A DNA stretch of 20,585 bases from contig BTUV01000052.1 of assembly GCA_045863035.1 (NCBI GenBank), positions 1 to 20,585 of the forward strand, given 5' to 3'. Under the pieces are notes generated by a model, which saw only the letters and a program-made list of their open reading frames with translations, ran no database searches and was not told the DNA's origin. A program made the translations under genes and the position numbers. The stretch is from H2-BAC3 sp045863035 (GTDB lineage: Bacteria; Bacteroidota; Ignavibacteria; Ignavibacteriales; Ignavibacteriaceae). Below are positions 1 to 7,750 of this stretch, one piece after another. Numbering within the stretch: the first letter of the stretch is position 1; every line of letters starts with the position of its first letter.

Positions 1-79
1 GCCCGCTGAGAGTTTTCCCTTTTGGTTCTGGCTTCGCCAGCGTATGAATTATGAATTAAAAATTAAATTTCAGCACCCG

Positions 80-1435
80 CTAAAAGTTATAATTCACACT
101 AAAGTTAAACCAGCGGCCGCCGTCAGATTTGACCTGGACTCCGGGAGCGGCGGGGGGTGCGCCGGGTTCTGCGGGGGGGCGTTTAGTAATATATACGGGT
201 AGTAACTGACCAAGCCCGGCTGAGAACTCCCATGATTTATAACTCCGGTAAAAATCAGTAGCGATAAGCAATGCTCCGGCGCGGCTGATGATCAGTTCAT
301 TTCTTTTATAGTCCTTGATACCGAATACCAGAAAAGCCGGTTGCCAGGTTTCAGCAGTGAAACCCGGCCGTATATCAAAGTAGCTGATTTGCGGTACAAT
401 ACGTAATTGCTTTGTTTTTATATCATCACTCACGCTGATTGCTGCCAATTCTGCACTGCCCCGGATAATCGTGTTAATCCGGTTTCCGAAAACTGATATA
501 AGAAAAGTGGAAAAAGGCCATGTTTGTATATTTCCGGTAATTCTTCCGCGCGCAGAGTAATGACTGAGCCGGGCAGTAATGAGATGCTGCTTTTGGGCAA
601 GGAAAGAGGCAGAGCCAGACCAGCTTTTATACATGAGTTGTGAAACGGACAACCTGCTGAAACTGAGTCCGGTATAGTAAGAGTCAAGTTTCCCCTCTCC
701 GCGGTATTCTGTATATGTAATATCTGCTTTAAGGTCTTTGCTTTTGTACTTTAAGGAGAGCTCATACTGCTCGGAGGAAAGAGCAAACACACCGTCAAAC
801 CCGGTTTCTTCCGGAGTTTTTTCGGGATAACCTTTCCGGTATATACCTTCTAATGATATGCCGGTAAAGAGAGAGACGCGCCCGCCCGCCTGTGATCCGC
901 TTTCAGCATAAATCAGAGGGAGAAATATATATTGTTCAACCGCTGTGGCTTCAATGAATGCCGGTTCATAACGGGTAAAGATCTGCATCCAAAGGGGAGG
1001 GGGACTCTCACCTTCAGGGCGGAGAGCCGCACTGAAAGAATATGAATAACGGTAGCGGTTCTTTAACTGATGAACTGAAAACGAGGGCTGTAAAAGAAAG
1101 CCGGAGAGAGCATAGGTCAGTTCTCCGGACAACTTCTGATGCGCGGAGCCGGCTTTGAATGATGATATATCACCCCGCTTTTGGTATGATGCAAGATAAC
1201 CGGTGCGCGAAACATAAACTCTGGCTGTGGATTTTGATGATACGGGGAATGAGTAACCGAGTTTTAACTCAAGCGCGGATGAAGAAAAACTGCTGACGGG
1301 AGAACTTTCCCGGTAAATATCGGTAAAACTAACCGCGGAAGAAATTACTGAGGCGCTGTCGGGTATATAAAAAACCGGCTGTGCGGTCAGTAACCGCACA
1401 GCCAGTAAGAGGGAGAGAAAGAAATAAATGAGCAA
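80..1435 (-). CDS. Predicted outer-membrane beta-barrel protein (hypothetical)
   Basis: A 451-residue protein that I do not recognise by name. It opens with a signal peptide (hydrophobic residues 2-17, probable cleavage after LTA at residue 18, next residue Q). The rest is rich in alternating aromatic/polar stretches typical of amphipathic strands (for example YELSLKYKSKDLKADITYTE) and ends in WFNFSVNYNF, a terminal aromatic strand like the sorting signal of outer-membrane barrels. The first possible start after the upstream in-frame stop is TTG at 1435, and it places the signal peptide at the N-terminus. It begins 4 bp after the stop of the upstream lipoprotein gene, so the two are almost certainly cotranscribed and perhaps translationally coupled. 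Barrel fold and outer-membrane location are inferred; substrate or partner is unknown. Confidence 0.75.
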   Translation of the reverse strand: MLIYFFLSLLLAVRLLTAQPVFYIPDSASVISSAVSFTDIYRESSPVSSFSSSALELKLGYSFPVSSKSTARVYVSRTGYLASYQKRGDISSFKAGSAHQKLSGELTYALSGFLLQPSFSVHQLKNRYRYSYSFSAALRPEGESPPPLWMQIFTRYEPAFIEATAVEQYIFLPLIYAESGSQAGGRVSLFTGISLEGIYRKGYPEKTPEETGFDGVFALSSEQYELSLKYKSKDLKADITYTEYRGEGKLDSYYTGLSFSRLSVSQLMYKSWSGSASFLAQKQHLITARLSHYSARGRITGNIQTWPFSTFLISVFGNRINTIIRGSAELAAISVSDDIKTKQLRIVPQISYFDIRPGFTAETWQPAFLVFGIKDYKRNELIISRAGALLIATDFYRSYKSWEFSAGLGQLLPVYITKRPPAEPGAPPAAPGVQVKSDGGRWFNFSVNYNF

Positions 1436-1439
1436 CCGG

Positions 1440-3305
1440 TTAAGGTGTTATGGTAACCTGGTTGCTAAAGTATTCGTAAGCTGCAACCAGAGCCGGATGT
1501 CCATAATACTCGTTGTTTATTCTGTTTGAAACCTTGTAGGTATAACTTACACCAGGGGTTACATTCCAGTCCTGATACTGATTGCTGAAGTATCCGGAAG
1601 AGTTCAGTTCGAAGGTTCCGCTTCCGGTCATCTTATATATATTAAAATCACCCCAGGGGAGCGATGGTTTGTTTTGCCAGTTCAGAATAATGTTATTCTG
1701 ACCGGAGGCAAATCCGTCCAGACTGTGCGGATAAACAGGAAGCCGGATTTCAACCCAGTCATGTTCCTGCGACTGGATAAAGAAGCGGTCATTCGGATTA
1801 ACCATTGCCAGTTCAAACTCTTCACCGCTAATGATGAGAGAGTAATGAGTAATCTCAACACCGGTGCCGGTAGCATCTCTGACAAGCAGTTCAAAGTCTT
1901 CATACGGATGCAGATCAACAACATAGTTCTGATTGCCTGCGGTCAGTTTAAGCTGAACATCATTAAACCATCCGCCGGGATAACTGACATATCCTTCAAG
2001 GCGGTAAGCGAATTCTTCATCTATATATAACAGGCGTTTAAGGGTAGTGTTAGTCATGCCCGGGAATAGCCCGCCAAAGGTGGGGTCAGGGAAGGTGAAC
2101 TCGTTATACGTCTGAGCGTTAAAACGGAATTCAATATCATCAGTGCCCCGCGGCTCAACCGTGTAGGCAGGGAAGAAGGAGGCCTTGGGGTTCTGAACCG
2201 GATTGGTAAAGAAGTTGCCTAAGTTAATTTTGATGTCGTAACTGTTGCCTTCACTGTCAGCATCTTCAAGATGAATGGTTACATCCTGGGTAATGGCGTC
2301 TTTGAATTTATTCAGGTACTTCTTAGTGGAGTCTAAGTCCTGCTGCTTGATGCCGTTATTACCGATCTTGATAACTGCATCCGGTTTAGCGCCTGAAAGC
2401 GATTCAAGCGATGAGATACCACTAAGCAGCTTGGTTGCAACAAGGGTAAGGTCATTTTTAGCGGCAGCCGCGCGGGATGTTCCGTCAGAAGCAAGAACGA
2501 AAAAGTTCGTACTGTTCTGATTAAGAGCTGCGACAAGAGTCGCCTGTTCATAGTTTGGTATATCAAACTTATATACAAGGAATGCATCAACGGCAAATTT
2601 GAGACCGTGCATCATCGCGTCCATCACGTAAATTTCAGCCGGATAGAGAGCCACCGATTCAATTTCGGGGTCGCCTTGCATCTTTCCGCTGATGACAAAC
2701 TTAAAATTGTTATTGGCTTCAAGTTTTGCAAAAAGATTTGCGGCATAGTCAAGACGCGGCAGGAGTTTGTCTCTGAGCACCTGCTGAACCCGGCTGATAA
2801 GTGGAGGGTCTTTAACCGCCAGAGTCATAATAGAATAAACAGTAGAGCCGGCTTCGCTGATCGGCACCCGCATTCCATTAGTACCGCCCGGAAGAAGCTG
2901 AGGGGAAAGGAGTTTTTTTAGTGAATTGCCTTCATTAAAGGCAGAATCCGTATCCTTAATCAGCGCATTGAAGTCGGGGTCTTTATAAACCATCACGAAT
3001 TCAGTGAATGCAGCGCCGAACTGGGCTTGGGCATTATTTTCGTCGAGAGTGAGCGCTTCCTTAAATAAAGAATTAGCAGCAGCCATATTAACCTGATCGA
3101 GTTCAGAGAGACTGTTGTAATTATTATTAATCATATTGAACATTTCGGTTTCAAGGAGAGCAGTTGCTTGGTCGGATTTAGTTTTAGAAGCTGCAGGGTC
3201 TTCATTTCCGACTGGGTCTTCTTCGGAGCAGGACACAAGTGTGAGCGTGAGCAGAACTAGTAAGCTGTACCTCAGAAGCCACTTTAGGGTAATAAGAGTC
3301 TTCAT
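1440..3305 (-). CDS. Large lipoprotein, TPR-like N-terminus and FN3-like C-terminus
   Basis: A 621-residue protein with a lipoprotein signal peptide: basic/hydrophobic residues 1-22 and lipobox LVSC with lipidated Cys26, followed by SEEDP. The acidic residues after the Cys and the barrel gene next to it suggest an outer-membrane lipoprotein. Residues about 75-107 (ANSLFKEALTLDENNAQAQF) look like one TPR-like helical hairpin. The last ~95 residues (NIILNWQNKPSLPWGDFNIY then SYTYKVSNRI) resemble a fibronectin type III domain. An in-frame start exists 13 codons upstream (3344), but ATG at 3305 is preceded by AAAGGTGG at good spacing and puts the signal peptide at the N-terminus, so I use it. It is first in a two-gene unit with the beta-barrel gene. 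Function is unknown; surface structure or transport is only a guess. Confidence 0.8.
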   Translation of the reverse strand: MKTLITLKWLLRYSLLVLLTLTLVSCSEEDPVGNEDPAASKTKSDQATALLETEMFNMINNNYNSLSELDQVNMAAANSLFKEALTLDENNAQAQFGAAFTEFVMVYKDPDFNALIKDTDSAFNEGNSLKKLLSPQLLPGGTNGMRVPISEAGSTVYSIMTLAVKDPPLISRVQQVLRDKLLPRLDYAANLFAKLEANNNFKFVISGKMQGDPEIESVALYPAEIYVMDAMMHGLKFAVDAFLVYKFDIPNYEQATLVAALNQNSTNFFVLASDGTSRAAAAKNDLTLVATKLLSGISSLESLSGAKPDAVIKIGNNGIKQQDLDSTKKYLNKFKDAITQDVTIHLEDADSEGNSYDIKINLGNFFTNPVQNPKASFFPAYTVEPRGTDDIEFRFNAQTYNEFTFPDPTFGGLFPGMTNTTLKRLLYIDEEFAYRLEGYVSYPGGWFNDVQLKLTAGNQNYVVDLHPYEDFELLVRDATGTGVEITHYSLIISGEEFELAMVNPNDRFFIQSQEHDWVEIRLPVYPHSLDGFASGQNNIILNWQNKPSLPWGDFNIYKMTGSGTFELNSSGYFSNQYQDWNVTPGVSYTYKVSNRINNEYYGHPALVAAYEYFSNQVTITP

Positions 3306-3341
3306 GGTTTCCACCTTTCTGGGAGAAATATTTCTACACAG

Positions 3342-3349
3342 CAAATATA
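3342..3349 (-). promoter_or_regulatory. Bacteroidota-type -7 element for the lipoprotein/barrel unit
   Basis: On the minus strand this reads TATATTTG, an exact match to the Bacteroidota -7 consensus TAnnTTTG, about 36 bp upstream of the ATG at 3305. That would leave a leader of roughly 25-30 nt containing the Shine-Dalgarno AAAGGTGG. I do not see a convincing TTG element about 19 bp further upstream, so this is a half-supported promoter. Confidence 0.45.
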
Positions 3350-3538
3350 AAGAAAGAAATGCGGATTTTACCCGGAAAATGTCGATTCCGCCGGATATAG
3401 TGTGATATTTGTCAACAGGACAAGAAACGATAAATTATAAAACCGGCCGGGTGACAGAGACAGGAGAGAAGTGGGGGAAACAGCCAGGGGATGTTTTGTC
3501 CGCCTGATAATTATTATGTAAACGAATGGGGGGGGGTA

Positions 3539-4165
3539 TTAAAGGTCGCTTAATTGTTTTGCTGCTTGCCTGGTCAAAAAAGATTTTAGTTCCTCTTCCC
3601 CGACCGGCTCCGTGATAAAATCTATTTTCTCAGTTTTGCTCAAATCGTTAAACCAGGTTAATTGCTCAAGAAAAAGCTTTGCGTTAAACGAACCATTAAA
3701 AATAAGTCCGGCCTCTTTGATGATCTCAGATAATGAATGATAATCACGAATGATGTAGTACAAATCCAGATAATCTTTCCAATTCATGTGATTACCAATT
3801 GCATAAGCTTTCATGGCGGCTAATGTAAGTAATGAAGGAACCGGAATTTTTTTATCAAACAAGGCAGATTGTTTAATGTGATATGGAAAGGAAAGGAAAG
3901 TGAACTTGACGCTGTTTATGAGAAAATGTAATTGGTCAGTATCCTGAAAAAGTAACTTAAGAGATTTAAAATTCCGTGAGTAGAGATAACTTTTAATCTG
4001 CGGAATATTCAATCTGCCATTAGTAAATAAATCGAAATCTATTGATTTTCTGTGACCTATTTGAAGTGCAATAGCAGTACCCCCTACAAGAATGAATTTT
4101 CCTGAATAATGCCTGACTAAAGGAATCAAAGCTTTCTGCTCAGGGGAGAGTATTTCCGGGTGCAT
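3539..4165 (-). CDS. AbiEii/AbiGii-type nucleotidyltransferase, probable toxin
   Basis: A 208-residue protein of the AbiEii/AbiGii (type IV TA toxin) nucleotidyltransferase family. The core motif is visible: LVGGTAIALQIGHRKSIDFD, with G28-G29-T30 and the metal-binding S41-x-D43-x-D45 of the polymerase-beta fold. The downstream signature K119 and K130-D131-x-x-D134-L-Y136 (MKAYAI...NWKDYLDLYYI) is also present, so both halves of the active site look intact. A TTG 3 codons upstream (4174) is possible, but ATG at 4165 has GAGGA at 5-nt spacing and is preferred. It overlaps the upstream small gene by 26 bp, a layout typical of translationally coupled antitoxin-toxin pairs. The gene looks more A+T-rich than its neighbours, consistent with acquisition. 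Family members add nucleotides to tRNA or other acceptors; the target here is unknown. Confidence 0.8.
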   Translation of the reverse strand: MHPEILSPEQKALIPLVRHYSGKFILVGGTAIALQIGHRKSIDFDLFTNGRLNIPQIKSYLYSRNFKSLKLLFQDTDQLHFLINSVKFTFLSFPYHIKQSALFDKKIPVPSLLTLAAMKAYAIGNHMNWKDYLDLYYIIRDYHSLSEIIKEAGLIFNGSFNAKLFLEQLTWFNDLSKTEKIDFITEPVGEEELKSFLTRQAAKQLSDL

Positions 4166-4436
4166 ATTCCTCAAATACTATTGAAAAGAAATTTTTTGTA
4201 CGCGGATGATAGTTGCTGCGGGGGTAGCTAATCTGTCTGAAAAATATCTCTGCAACGCGCGCCCTGCCAATAATACTGAAAAGTTCTTTGATATCAGGCA
4301 GATCACCGTAAATCAGAGTCTGCTCAACTGCTGACTCAACACTCACTTCAGTAAGAGCATTATAGGGCACCCACCACCAAAAGCCGGGGCGGGCACGGAC
4401 ATAGTCAATAAGTTCCTGAGATTTTTCTGTTTGCAT
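4140..4436 (-). CDS. Small DUF6922-like protein, probable antitoxin partner
   Basis: A 98-residue protein upstream of and overlapping the AbiEii-type gene by 26 bp. Its central segment (PGFWWWVPYNALTEVSVESAVEQTLIYGDLPDIKELFSIIGRARVAEIFF, residues about 16-66) resembles DUF6922-type proteins that often sit directly 5' of AbiEii-family genes: an FWW/FWD-like opening, then a run ending in a GD-I-ELF-G pattern. The C-terminal tail (SNYHPRTKNFFSIVFEEYAP) matches the usual 'R-x-x-NF-x-x-x' ending of such partners. No HTH motif is obvious. ATG at 4436 is the natural start; no strong Shine-Dalgarno is visible. The antitoxin role is inferred from position and size; family assignment is from memory of the pattern. 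Confidence 0.65.
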   Translation of the reverse strand: MQTEKSQELIDYVRARPGFWWWVPYNALTEVSVESAVEQTLIYGDLPDIKELFSIIGRARVAEIFFRQISYPRSNYHPRTKNFFSIVFEEYAPGNTLP

Positions 4437-4502
4437 AAGGTAAAGATACGTGAAAATACAATAATTTGCTTCTCTGGAGCTTTTGGTTTTATGCTTGGTG
4501 AC

Positions 4503-4635
4503 GGTGCTAACAACAGGTCGCCCCGACTCGCCGCGGTTCGGGGAGGGTAGTTAGATTTGTTTCTTATTAACAGAACACCCCCAACTCCTCGCGGCGAAAT
4601 TTTATATGTGTACCAATTTATAAATCCGCCGGATA
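4503..4635. repeat. Palindromic repeat modules, copy in opposite orientation
   Basis: Two related modules can be read on the plus strand. The first begins AACAACAGGTCGCCCCGACT (4510) and contains a hairpin CCCCGA/TCGGGG (4521-4543). The second begins TTAACAGAACACCCCCAACT (4567). The right-hand part, read on the minus strand (ATCCGGCGGAT, then ATTGGTA), resembles the left part of the repeat at 4643, so the two repeats lie head to head. The similarity is degenerate and judged by eye. Confidence 0.5.
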
Positions 4636-4642
4636 CAAAGTC

Positions 4643-4775
4643 AATTCCGGAGGAATTGCAAGTTGGTAGAAGTTGAAATGAGAGAATAGTGTCCGACTCC
4701 AGCGGAGTCGTAGGTTTGGGGTGTGGTATCTGTCTAATGTTATTAACAGGTTACCTCGACTCGTCGGGTGTCATG
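4643..4775 (+). repeat. Dispersed two-hairpin repeat, copy 1
   Basis: Two short perfect hairpins: AATTCC-GGA-GGAATT at 4643-4657 and GACTCC-AGC-GGAGTC at 4695-4709. They are linked by a conserved TTGGTAGAA and ATGAGAGAA, and followed by GTTTGGGGTGT and TTAACAGGTTACCTCGACTC. A second copy lies at 20131-20275 with the same 52-bp distance between hairpin starts and about 80% identity over some 85 bp by eye. Such modules are dispersed intergenic repeats in this bacterial group; function unknown. Confidence 0.75.
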
Positions 4776-4854
4776 CGCTTTGGGAATGCCTTATCGGGTG
4801 ATTGCCTGATAACGTACCGCTACTACTGATTTGATATATGCTCCCGGACTTTTA

Positions 4855-4893
4855 ACGCAAAGTCAGCAAAGTTTTCCCAAAGGCACGCAAAGT
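4855..4893. repeat. Short 'acgcaaag' word repeat
   Basis: The words acgcaaag, agcaaag and acgcaaag recur at irregular 8-20 bp spacing in this stretch. It resembles noncoding filler common between genes in Bacteroidota-like genomes. Confidence 0.4.
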
Positions 4894-4956
4894 TTAGGAA
4901 TTCACTTATACGCGTTGCGCTTTTACTAATTACTAATTTCTGACTACTAATTATTT

Positions 4957-5205
4957 TCAGCATTGCTGCGGGGGTATTTTTCCGTCAATGGAAAGCAGGT
5001 TATCCAGCCGGATTTCGGTTTTGTCGGTGAGGACGAGGTATTCAGCGCCGCCTTTGCTTTCGATGGTTTGTATGATGCAACGTTTACGCACGGGTTTTTC
5101 ACCCTCAAGGTAAACGATTTCTGTTTCGCTGCCGCGCATGGCGACCAGTTCAAGTTCATCATAAAATGAACAGTCAATGGGTTTATATATAGTCTGCTTT
5201 TCCAA
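4957..5205 (-). CDS. Rof-like Rho-binding antiterminator family protein
   Basis: An 82-residue protein. Its core (YKPIDCSFYDELELVAMRG, then EIVYLEGEKPV...YLVLTDKTEIRLDNLLSIDG) matches the layout of the Rof/Rho-binding antiterminator fold: an I-x-C-x-x-Y/F-D-x-x-E opening, a strand pair around a substituted loop, and a closing 'E-I-R-L-D-x-L-x-S-I-D-G'. Rof proteins bind Rho and block termination. The longest frame begins with GTG at 5256, inside the gyrA terminator hairpin, which is improbable. TTG at 5205 is preceded by GGAG at 6-nt spacing and begins just before the conserved domain, so I use it. It lies downstream of the gyrA terminator in the same direction and would be expressed by read-through or its own promoter. 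Family is inferred from pattern, with no search. Confidence 0.6.
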   Translation of the reverse strand: MEKQTIYKPIDCSFYDELELVAMRGSETEIVYLEGEKPVRKRCIIQTIESKGGAEYLVLTDKTEIRLDNLLSIDGKIPPQQC

Positions 5206-5238
5206 AACTTTCTCCACAAAGTTTAAGAATGAATATAA

Positions 5239-5265
5239 AAAAGGCGGGTGATGCACCCGCCTTTT
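5239..5265 (-). terminator. Intrinsic terminator of gyrA
   Basis: An 8-bp GC-rich stem GGCGGGTG/CACCCGCC with a 3-nt loop, extended by A-T pairs. On the minus strand it is followed by a U-rich run (CCTTTTTTATATTC). It lies 9 bp past the gyrA stop. The AAAA/TTTT flanks make it partly bidirectional, but no plus-strand gene precedes it. Confidence 0.85.
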
Positions 5266-5273
5266 ATTGTTGT

Positions 5274-7718
5274 TTATGCTATTGCATTATCATCATCTTC
5301 AGGAACGATTTTCGAGACATCCGCGATTGCATCACCGTCTTTCAGGCGGATGAGGCGGTTGCCCTGAGTATTGCGTCCCATTACCCTGAGCTCTTTTACG
5401 CTCTGGCGGATAACCATGCCGCCGGTTGATATGATCATCAGTTCTTCGTTGTCAGAGACCTCCATCATGCTGATCATTCTGCCGGTTTTTTCGGTTATCT
5501 TAACGGTAGTAACACCTTTGCCGCCGCGCTTGGTAATGCGGTAGTCAGCTATATCAGAGCGTTTGCCGAAACCGGTTTCAGTAACAATTAATACCGAACC
5601 CTGGCGTTTTATAGCGAGGACACCGACCACTTCATCCTTTTTGCTGAGAGTGATGCCGCGAACGCCTGTTGCCGTTCTGCCCATATCGCGCACATCGTCT
5701 TCATGGAAGCGGATGGCCATACCTTCGCTTGTGCCGAGAACTATATCGCTCTTTCCGTCTGTAAGTTTTACACCGATAAGACTGTCGCCATCGTTAATGC
5801 TTATTGCATTGATGCCGCTTTTGCGAACGTTACTGTAGGCAGAAAGAACGGTCTTCTTAACCGTTCCCAGTTTGGTTGCCATAAGGAGGTACTGGTCATC
5901 TTTGAACTCCTTGACTGCAACAAACGCGGCGATTTGTTCATCCTTCTCTTTTTCGATAAGGTTGATGATTGACTTTCCGCGAGAGGCGCGGCCGCCTTCG
6001 GGCACTTCATGCACTTTAAGCCAGTAGCATTTTCCTTTATCGGTAAAGAAGAGTATATACTGATGAGTGCTTGCAACAAACATGTGCTCGATAAAGTCAT
6101 CTTCTTTGGTTCCGGCTCCGGTTACACCCTTGCCTCCGCGCGCCTGTTTGCGGTATCCGCTCACGGGGAAACGCTTGATGAAGCCCTTGTGAGAAATCGT
6201 AACCACCACATCCTCTTCGGCAATGGTATCTTCAAGAGAGAACTCCGTATAGTCATAGATGATTTCTGTTCTTCTTTCGTCACCATACTGTTCTTTAAGC
6301 GCGAGCAGTTCATCTTTAATGATAAGATTTCTTTTTTCTTCGCTGTCCAGAATTCCTCTCAGTTTTTCAATGAGTTTAATTACTTCGCGGTATTCATCTT
6401 CAATCTTCTTTCTTTCAAGCCCGGTGAGCCGCTGAAGGCGCATATCGAGGATGGCTTTTGACTGAATCTCCGAGAGCTTAAACTTGCGCATGAGGTTGTT
6501 CTTAGCAGACTCAACATCACGGCTTTTCTTAATGGTCTCAATAACCTCATCAATATTATCAAGCGCAATTATGTATCCCTCAAGGATGTGTGCTCTGCGC
6601 TCGGCTGCATCAAGGTCAAACTTGGTGCGGCGGATGAGTATATCCATCCGGTGAGTAAGAAAGTGCTGCATGATTTCCTTGAGTGTAAGCACTTTCGGAA
6701 CGCCATTGACCAGCGCAAGCATAATTACGCCAAACGTGGTCTGCATCTGTGTATGTTTAAAGAGCTGGTTAAGCACAACCGCCGGCTGTGCATCACGTTT
6801 TAACTCAATAACAATGCGCATTCCATCGCGGTCAGATTCATCTCTGAGCGCTGATATATCTTCAATCTTGCTTTCTTTAACAAGCTCCGCAATTTTTTCC
6901 TGCAAGGCAGCTTTGTTCACCTGATAAGGAAGTTCCGTGACAATAATGCTCTCGCGGCCGTTTTTAGCGGTTTCGATATTTGCTTTTGCGCGAACAATTA
7001 TTTTTCCGCGACCGGTCAGGAATGCATCTTTAACACCCTGATAACCGAAGATGATACCTCCGGTCGGGAAGTCAGGCGCGGTGATATGCTTCATCAGCTT
7101 TTCGCCGGTGATATCAGGATTTTTTATGAGTGCAATAAGACCGTCAATAACTTCTGTCAGGTTATGCGGCGGAATGTTTGTTGCCATTCCAACTGCAATA
7201 CCGCTTGAGCCATTAACCAGAAGGTTCGGCAGATACGAAGGAAGAACAGTTGGTTCCTGAAGTGTATCGTCAAAGTTTGGTGCAAATTTTACGGTATTCT
7301 TTTCGAGGTCGCGCAGCATTTCGCCGGCGATTTTCGCAAGGCGCGCCTCAGTATATCTCATTGCCGCGGCGGAGTCGCCGTCAACCGAGCCGAAGTTACC
7401 CTGACCATCAACCAGAGGATAGCGGAGCGAAAAATCCTGCACCATTCGCACCATAGTTTCATACACTGCTGAGTCACCATGCGGATGATACTTACCGAGC
7501 ACCTCTCCCACTATTCTCGCGGATTTTTTATAAGGGCGGTTATGAGCCATACCCAGTTCGTGCATTCCGAAGAGGACACGGCGATGAACCGGTTTAAGAC
7601 CATCGCGCACATCCGGCAGCGCGCGGGAAACGATTACCGACATCGAATAGTCTATATACGATGATTTCAGCTCATCTTCGAGCGTGACCGGATTTATTTT
7701 ATCAAATATGTTTGCCAT
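5274..7718 (-). CDS. gyrA: DNA gyrase subunit A
   Basis: An 814-residue GyrA, the DNA breakage-reunion subunit that with GyrB introduces negative supercoils. The catalytic tyrosine is Tyr122 (AAMRYTEARL). The quinolone-resistance region reads HPHGDSAVYETMVRM with Ser83 and Glu87, numbered as in E. coli, so the resistance-linked Ser83 is the sensitive-type residue. The GyrA box QARGGKG (residues 525-531) marks it as gyrase rather than topoisomerase IV. The C-terminal beta-pinwheel shows repeated blades with G-K-x-V/G and T-x-x-G-x-x-x-R patterns, and the tail is acidic (VPEDDDNAIA). The start is ATG at 7718 with only an AT-rich ATATATAA leader and no Shine-Dalgarno. It follows gyrB by 32 bp and is the last gene of the dnaN block, ended by the terminator at 5239-5265. 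Confidence 0.97.
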   Translation of the reverse strand: MANIFDKINPVTLEDELKSSYIDYSMSVIVSRALPDVRDGLKPVHRRVLFGMHELGMAHNRPYKKSARIVGEVLGKYHPHGDSAVYETMVRMVQDFSLRYPLVDGQGNFGSVDGDSAAAMRYTEARLAKIAGEMLRDLEKNTVKFAPNFDDTLQEPTVLPSYLPNLLVNGSSGIAVGMATNIPPHNLTEVIDGLIALIKNPDITGEKLMKHITAPDFPTGGIIFGYQGVKDAFLTGRGKIIVRAKANIETAKNGRESIIVTELPYQVNKAALQEKIAELVKESKIEDISALRDESDRDGMRIVIELKRDAQPAVVLNQLFKHTQMQTTFGVIMLALVNGVPKVLTLKEIMQHFLTHRMDILIRRTKFDLDAAERRAHILEGYIIALDNIDEVIETIKKSRDVESAKNNLMRKFKLSEIQSKAILDMRLQRLTGLERKKIEDEYREVIKLIEKLRGILDSEEKRNLIIKDELLALKEQYGDERRTEIIYDYTEFSLEDTIAEEDVVVTISHKGFIKRFPVSGYRKQARGGKGVTGAGTKEDDFIEHMFVASTHQYILFFTDKGKCYWLKVHEVPEGGRASRGKSIINLIEKEKDEQIAAFVAVKEFKDDQYLLMATKLGTVKKTVLSAYSNVRKSGINAISINDGDSLIGVKLTDGKSDIVLGTSEGMAIRFHEDDVRDMGRTATGVRGITLSKKDEVVGVLAIKRQGSVLIVTETGFGKRSDIADYRITKRGGKGVTTVKITEKTGRMISMMEVSDNEELMIISTGGMVIRQSVKELRVMGRNTQGNRLIRLKDGDAIADVSKIVPEDDDNAIA

Positions 7719-7750
7719 TTATATATATCTAAAGTTAAATTTCCAGTTAA

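Larger units (their letters stand above)
4437..4956. other. Repeat-rich noncoding stretch (about 520 bp)
   Basis: No credible coding region on either strand. It holds palindromic repeat modules (4503-4635 and 4643-4775, listed separately), a hairpin at 4791-4812 (TTATCGGG/CCTGATAA), a segment of 'acgcaaag' words at 4855-4893, and low-complexity 'ctaattactaatttctgactactaatt' type filler at 4925-4952. It separates the TA-like pair from the Rof-like gene. Confidence 0.7.

Noticed and set aside
3528..3536. Run of nine G next to the AbiEii-type gene, considered as a phase-variation tract
   Set aside because: It lies 3' of the stop codon and outside any coding region or promoter, so slippage would not change a protein.
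4947..5219. 90-codon frame overlapping the Rof-like gene in another frame
   Set aside because: Starts GTG without domain similarity; the alternative frame gives a recognisable Rof-like protein with a good Shine-Dalgarno.
6009..6461. 150-codon plus-strand frame opposite gyrA
   Set aside because: Shadow of the gyrA coding frame; the GyrA product on the other strand is certain.
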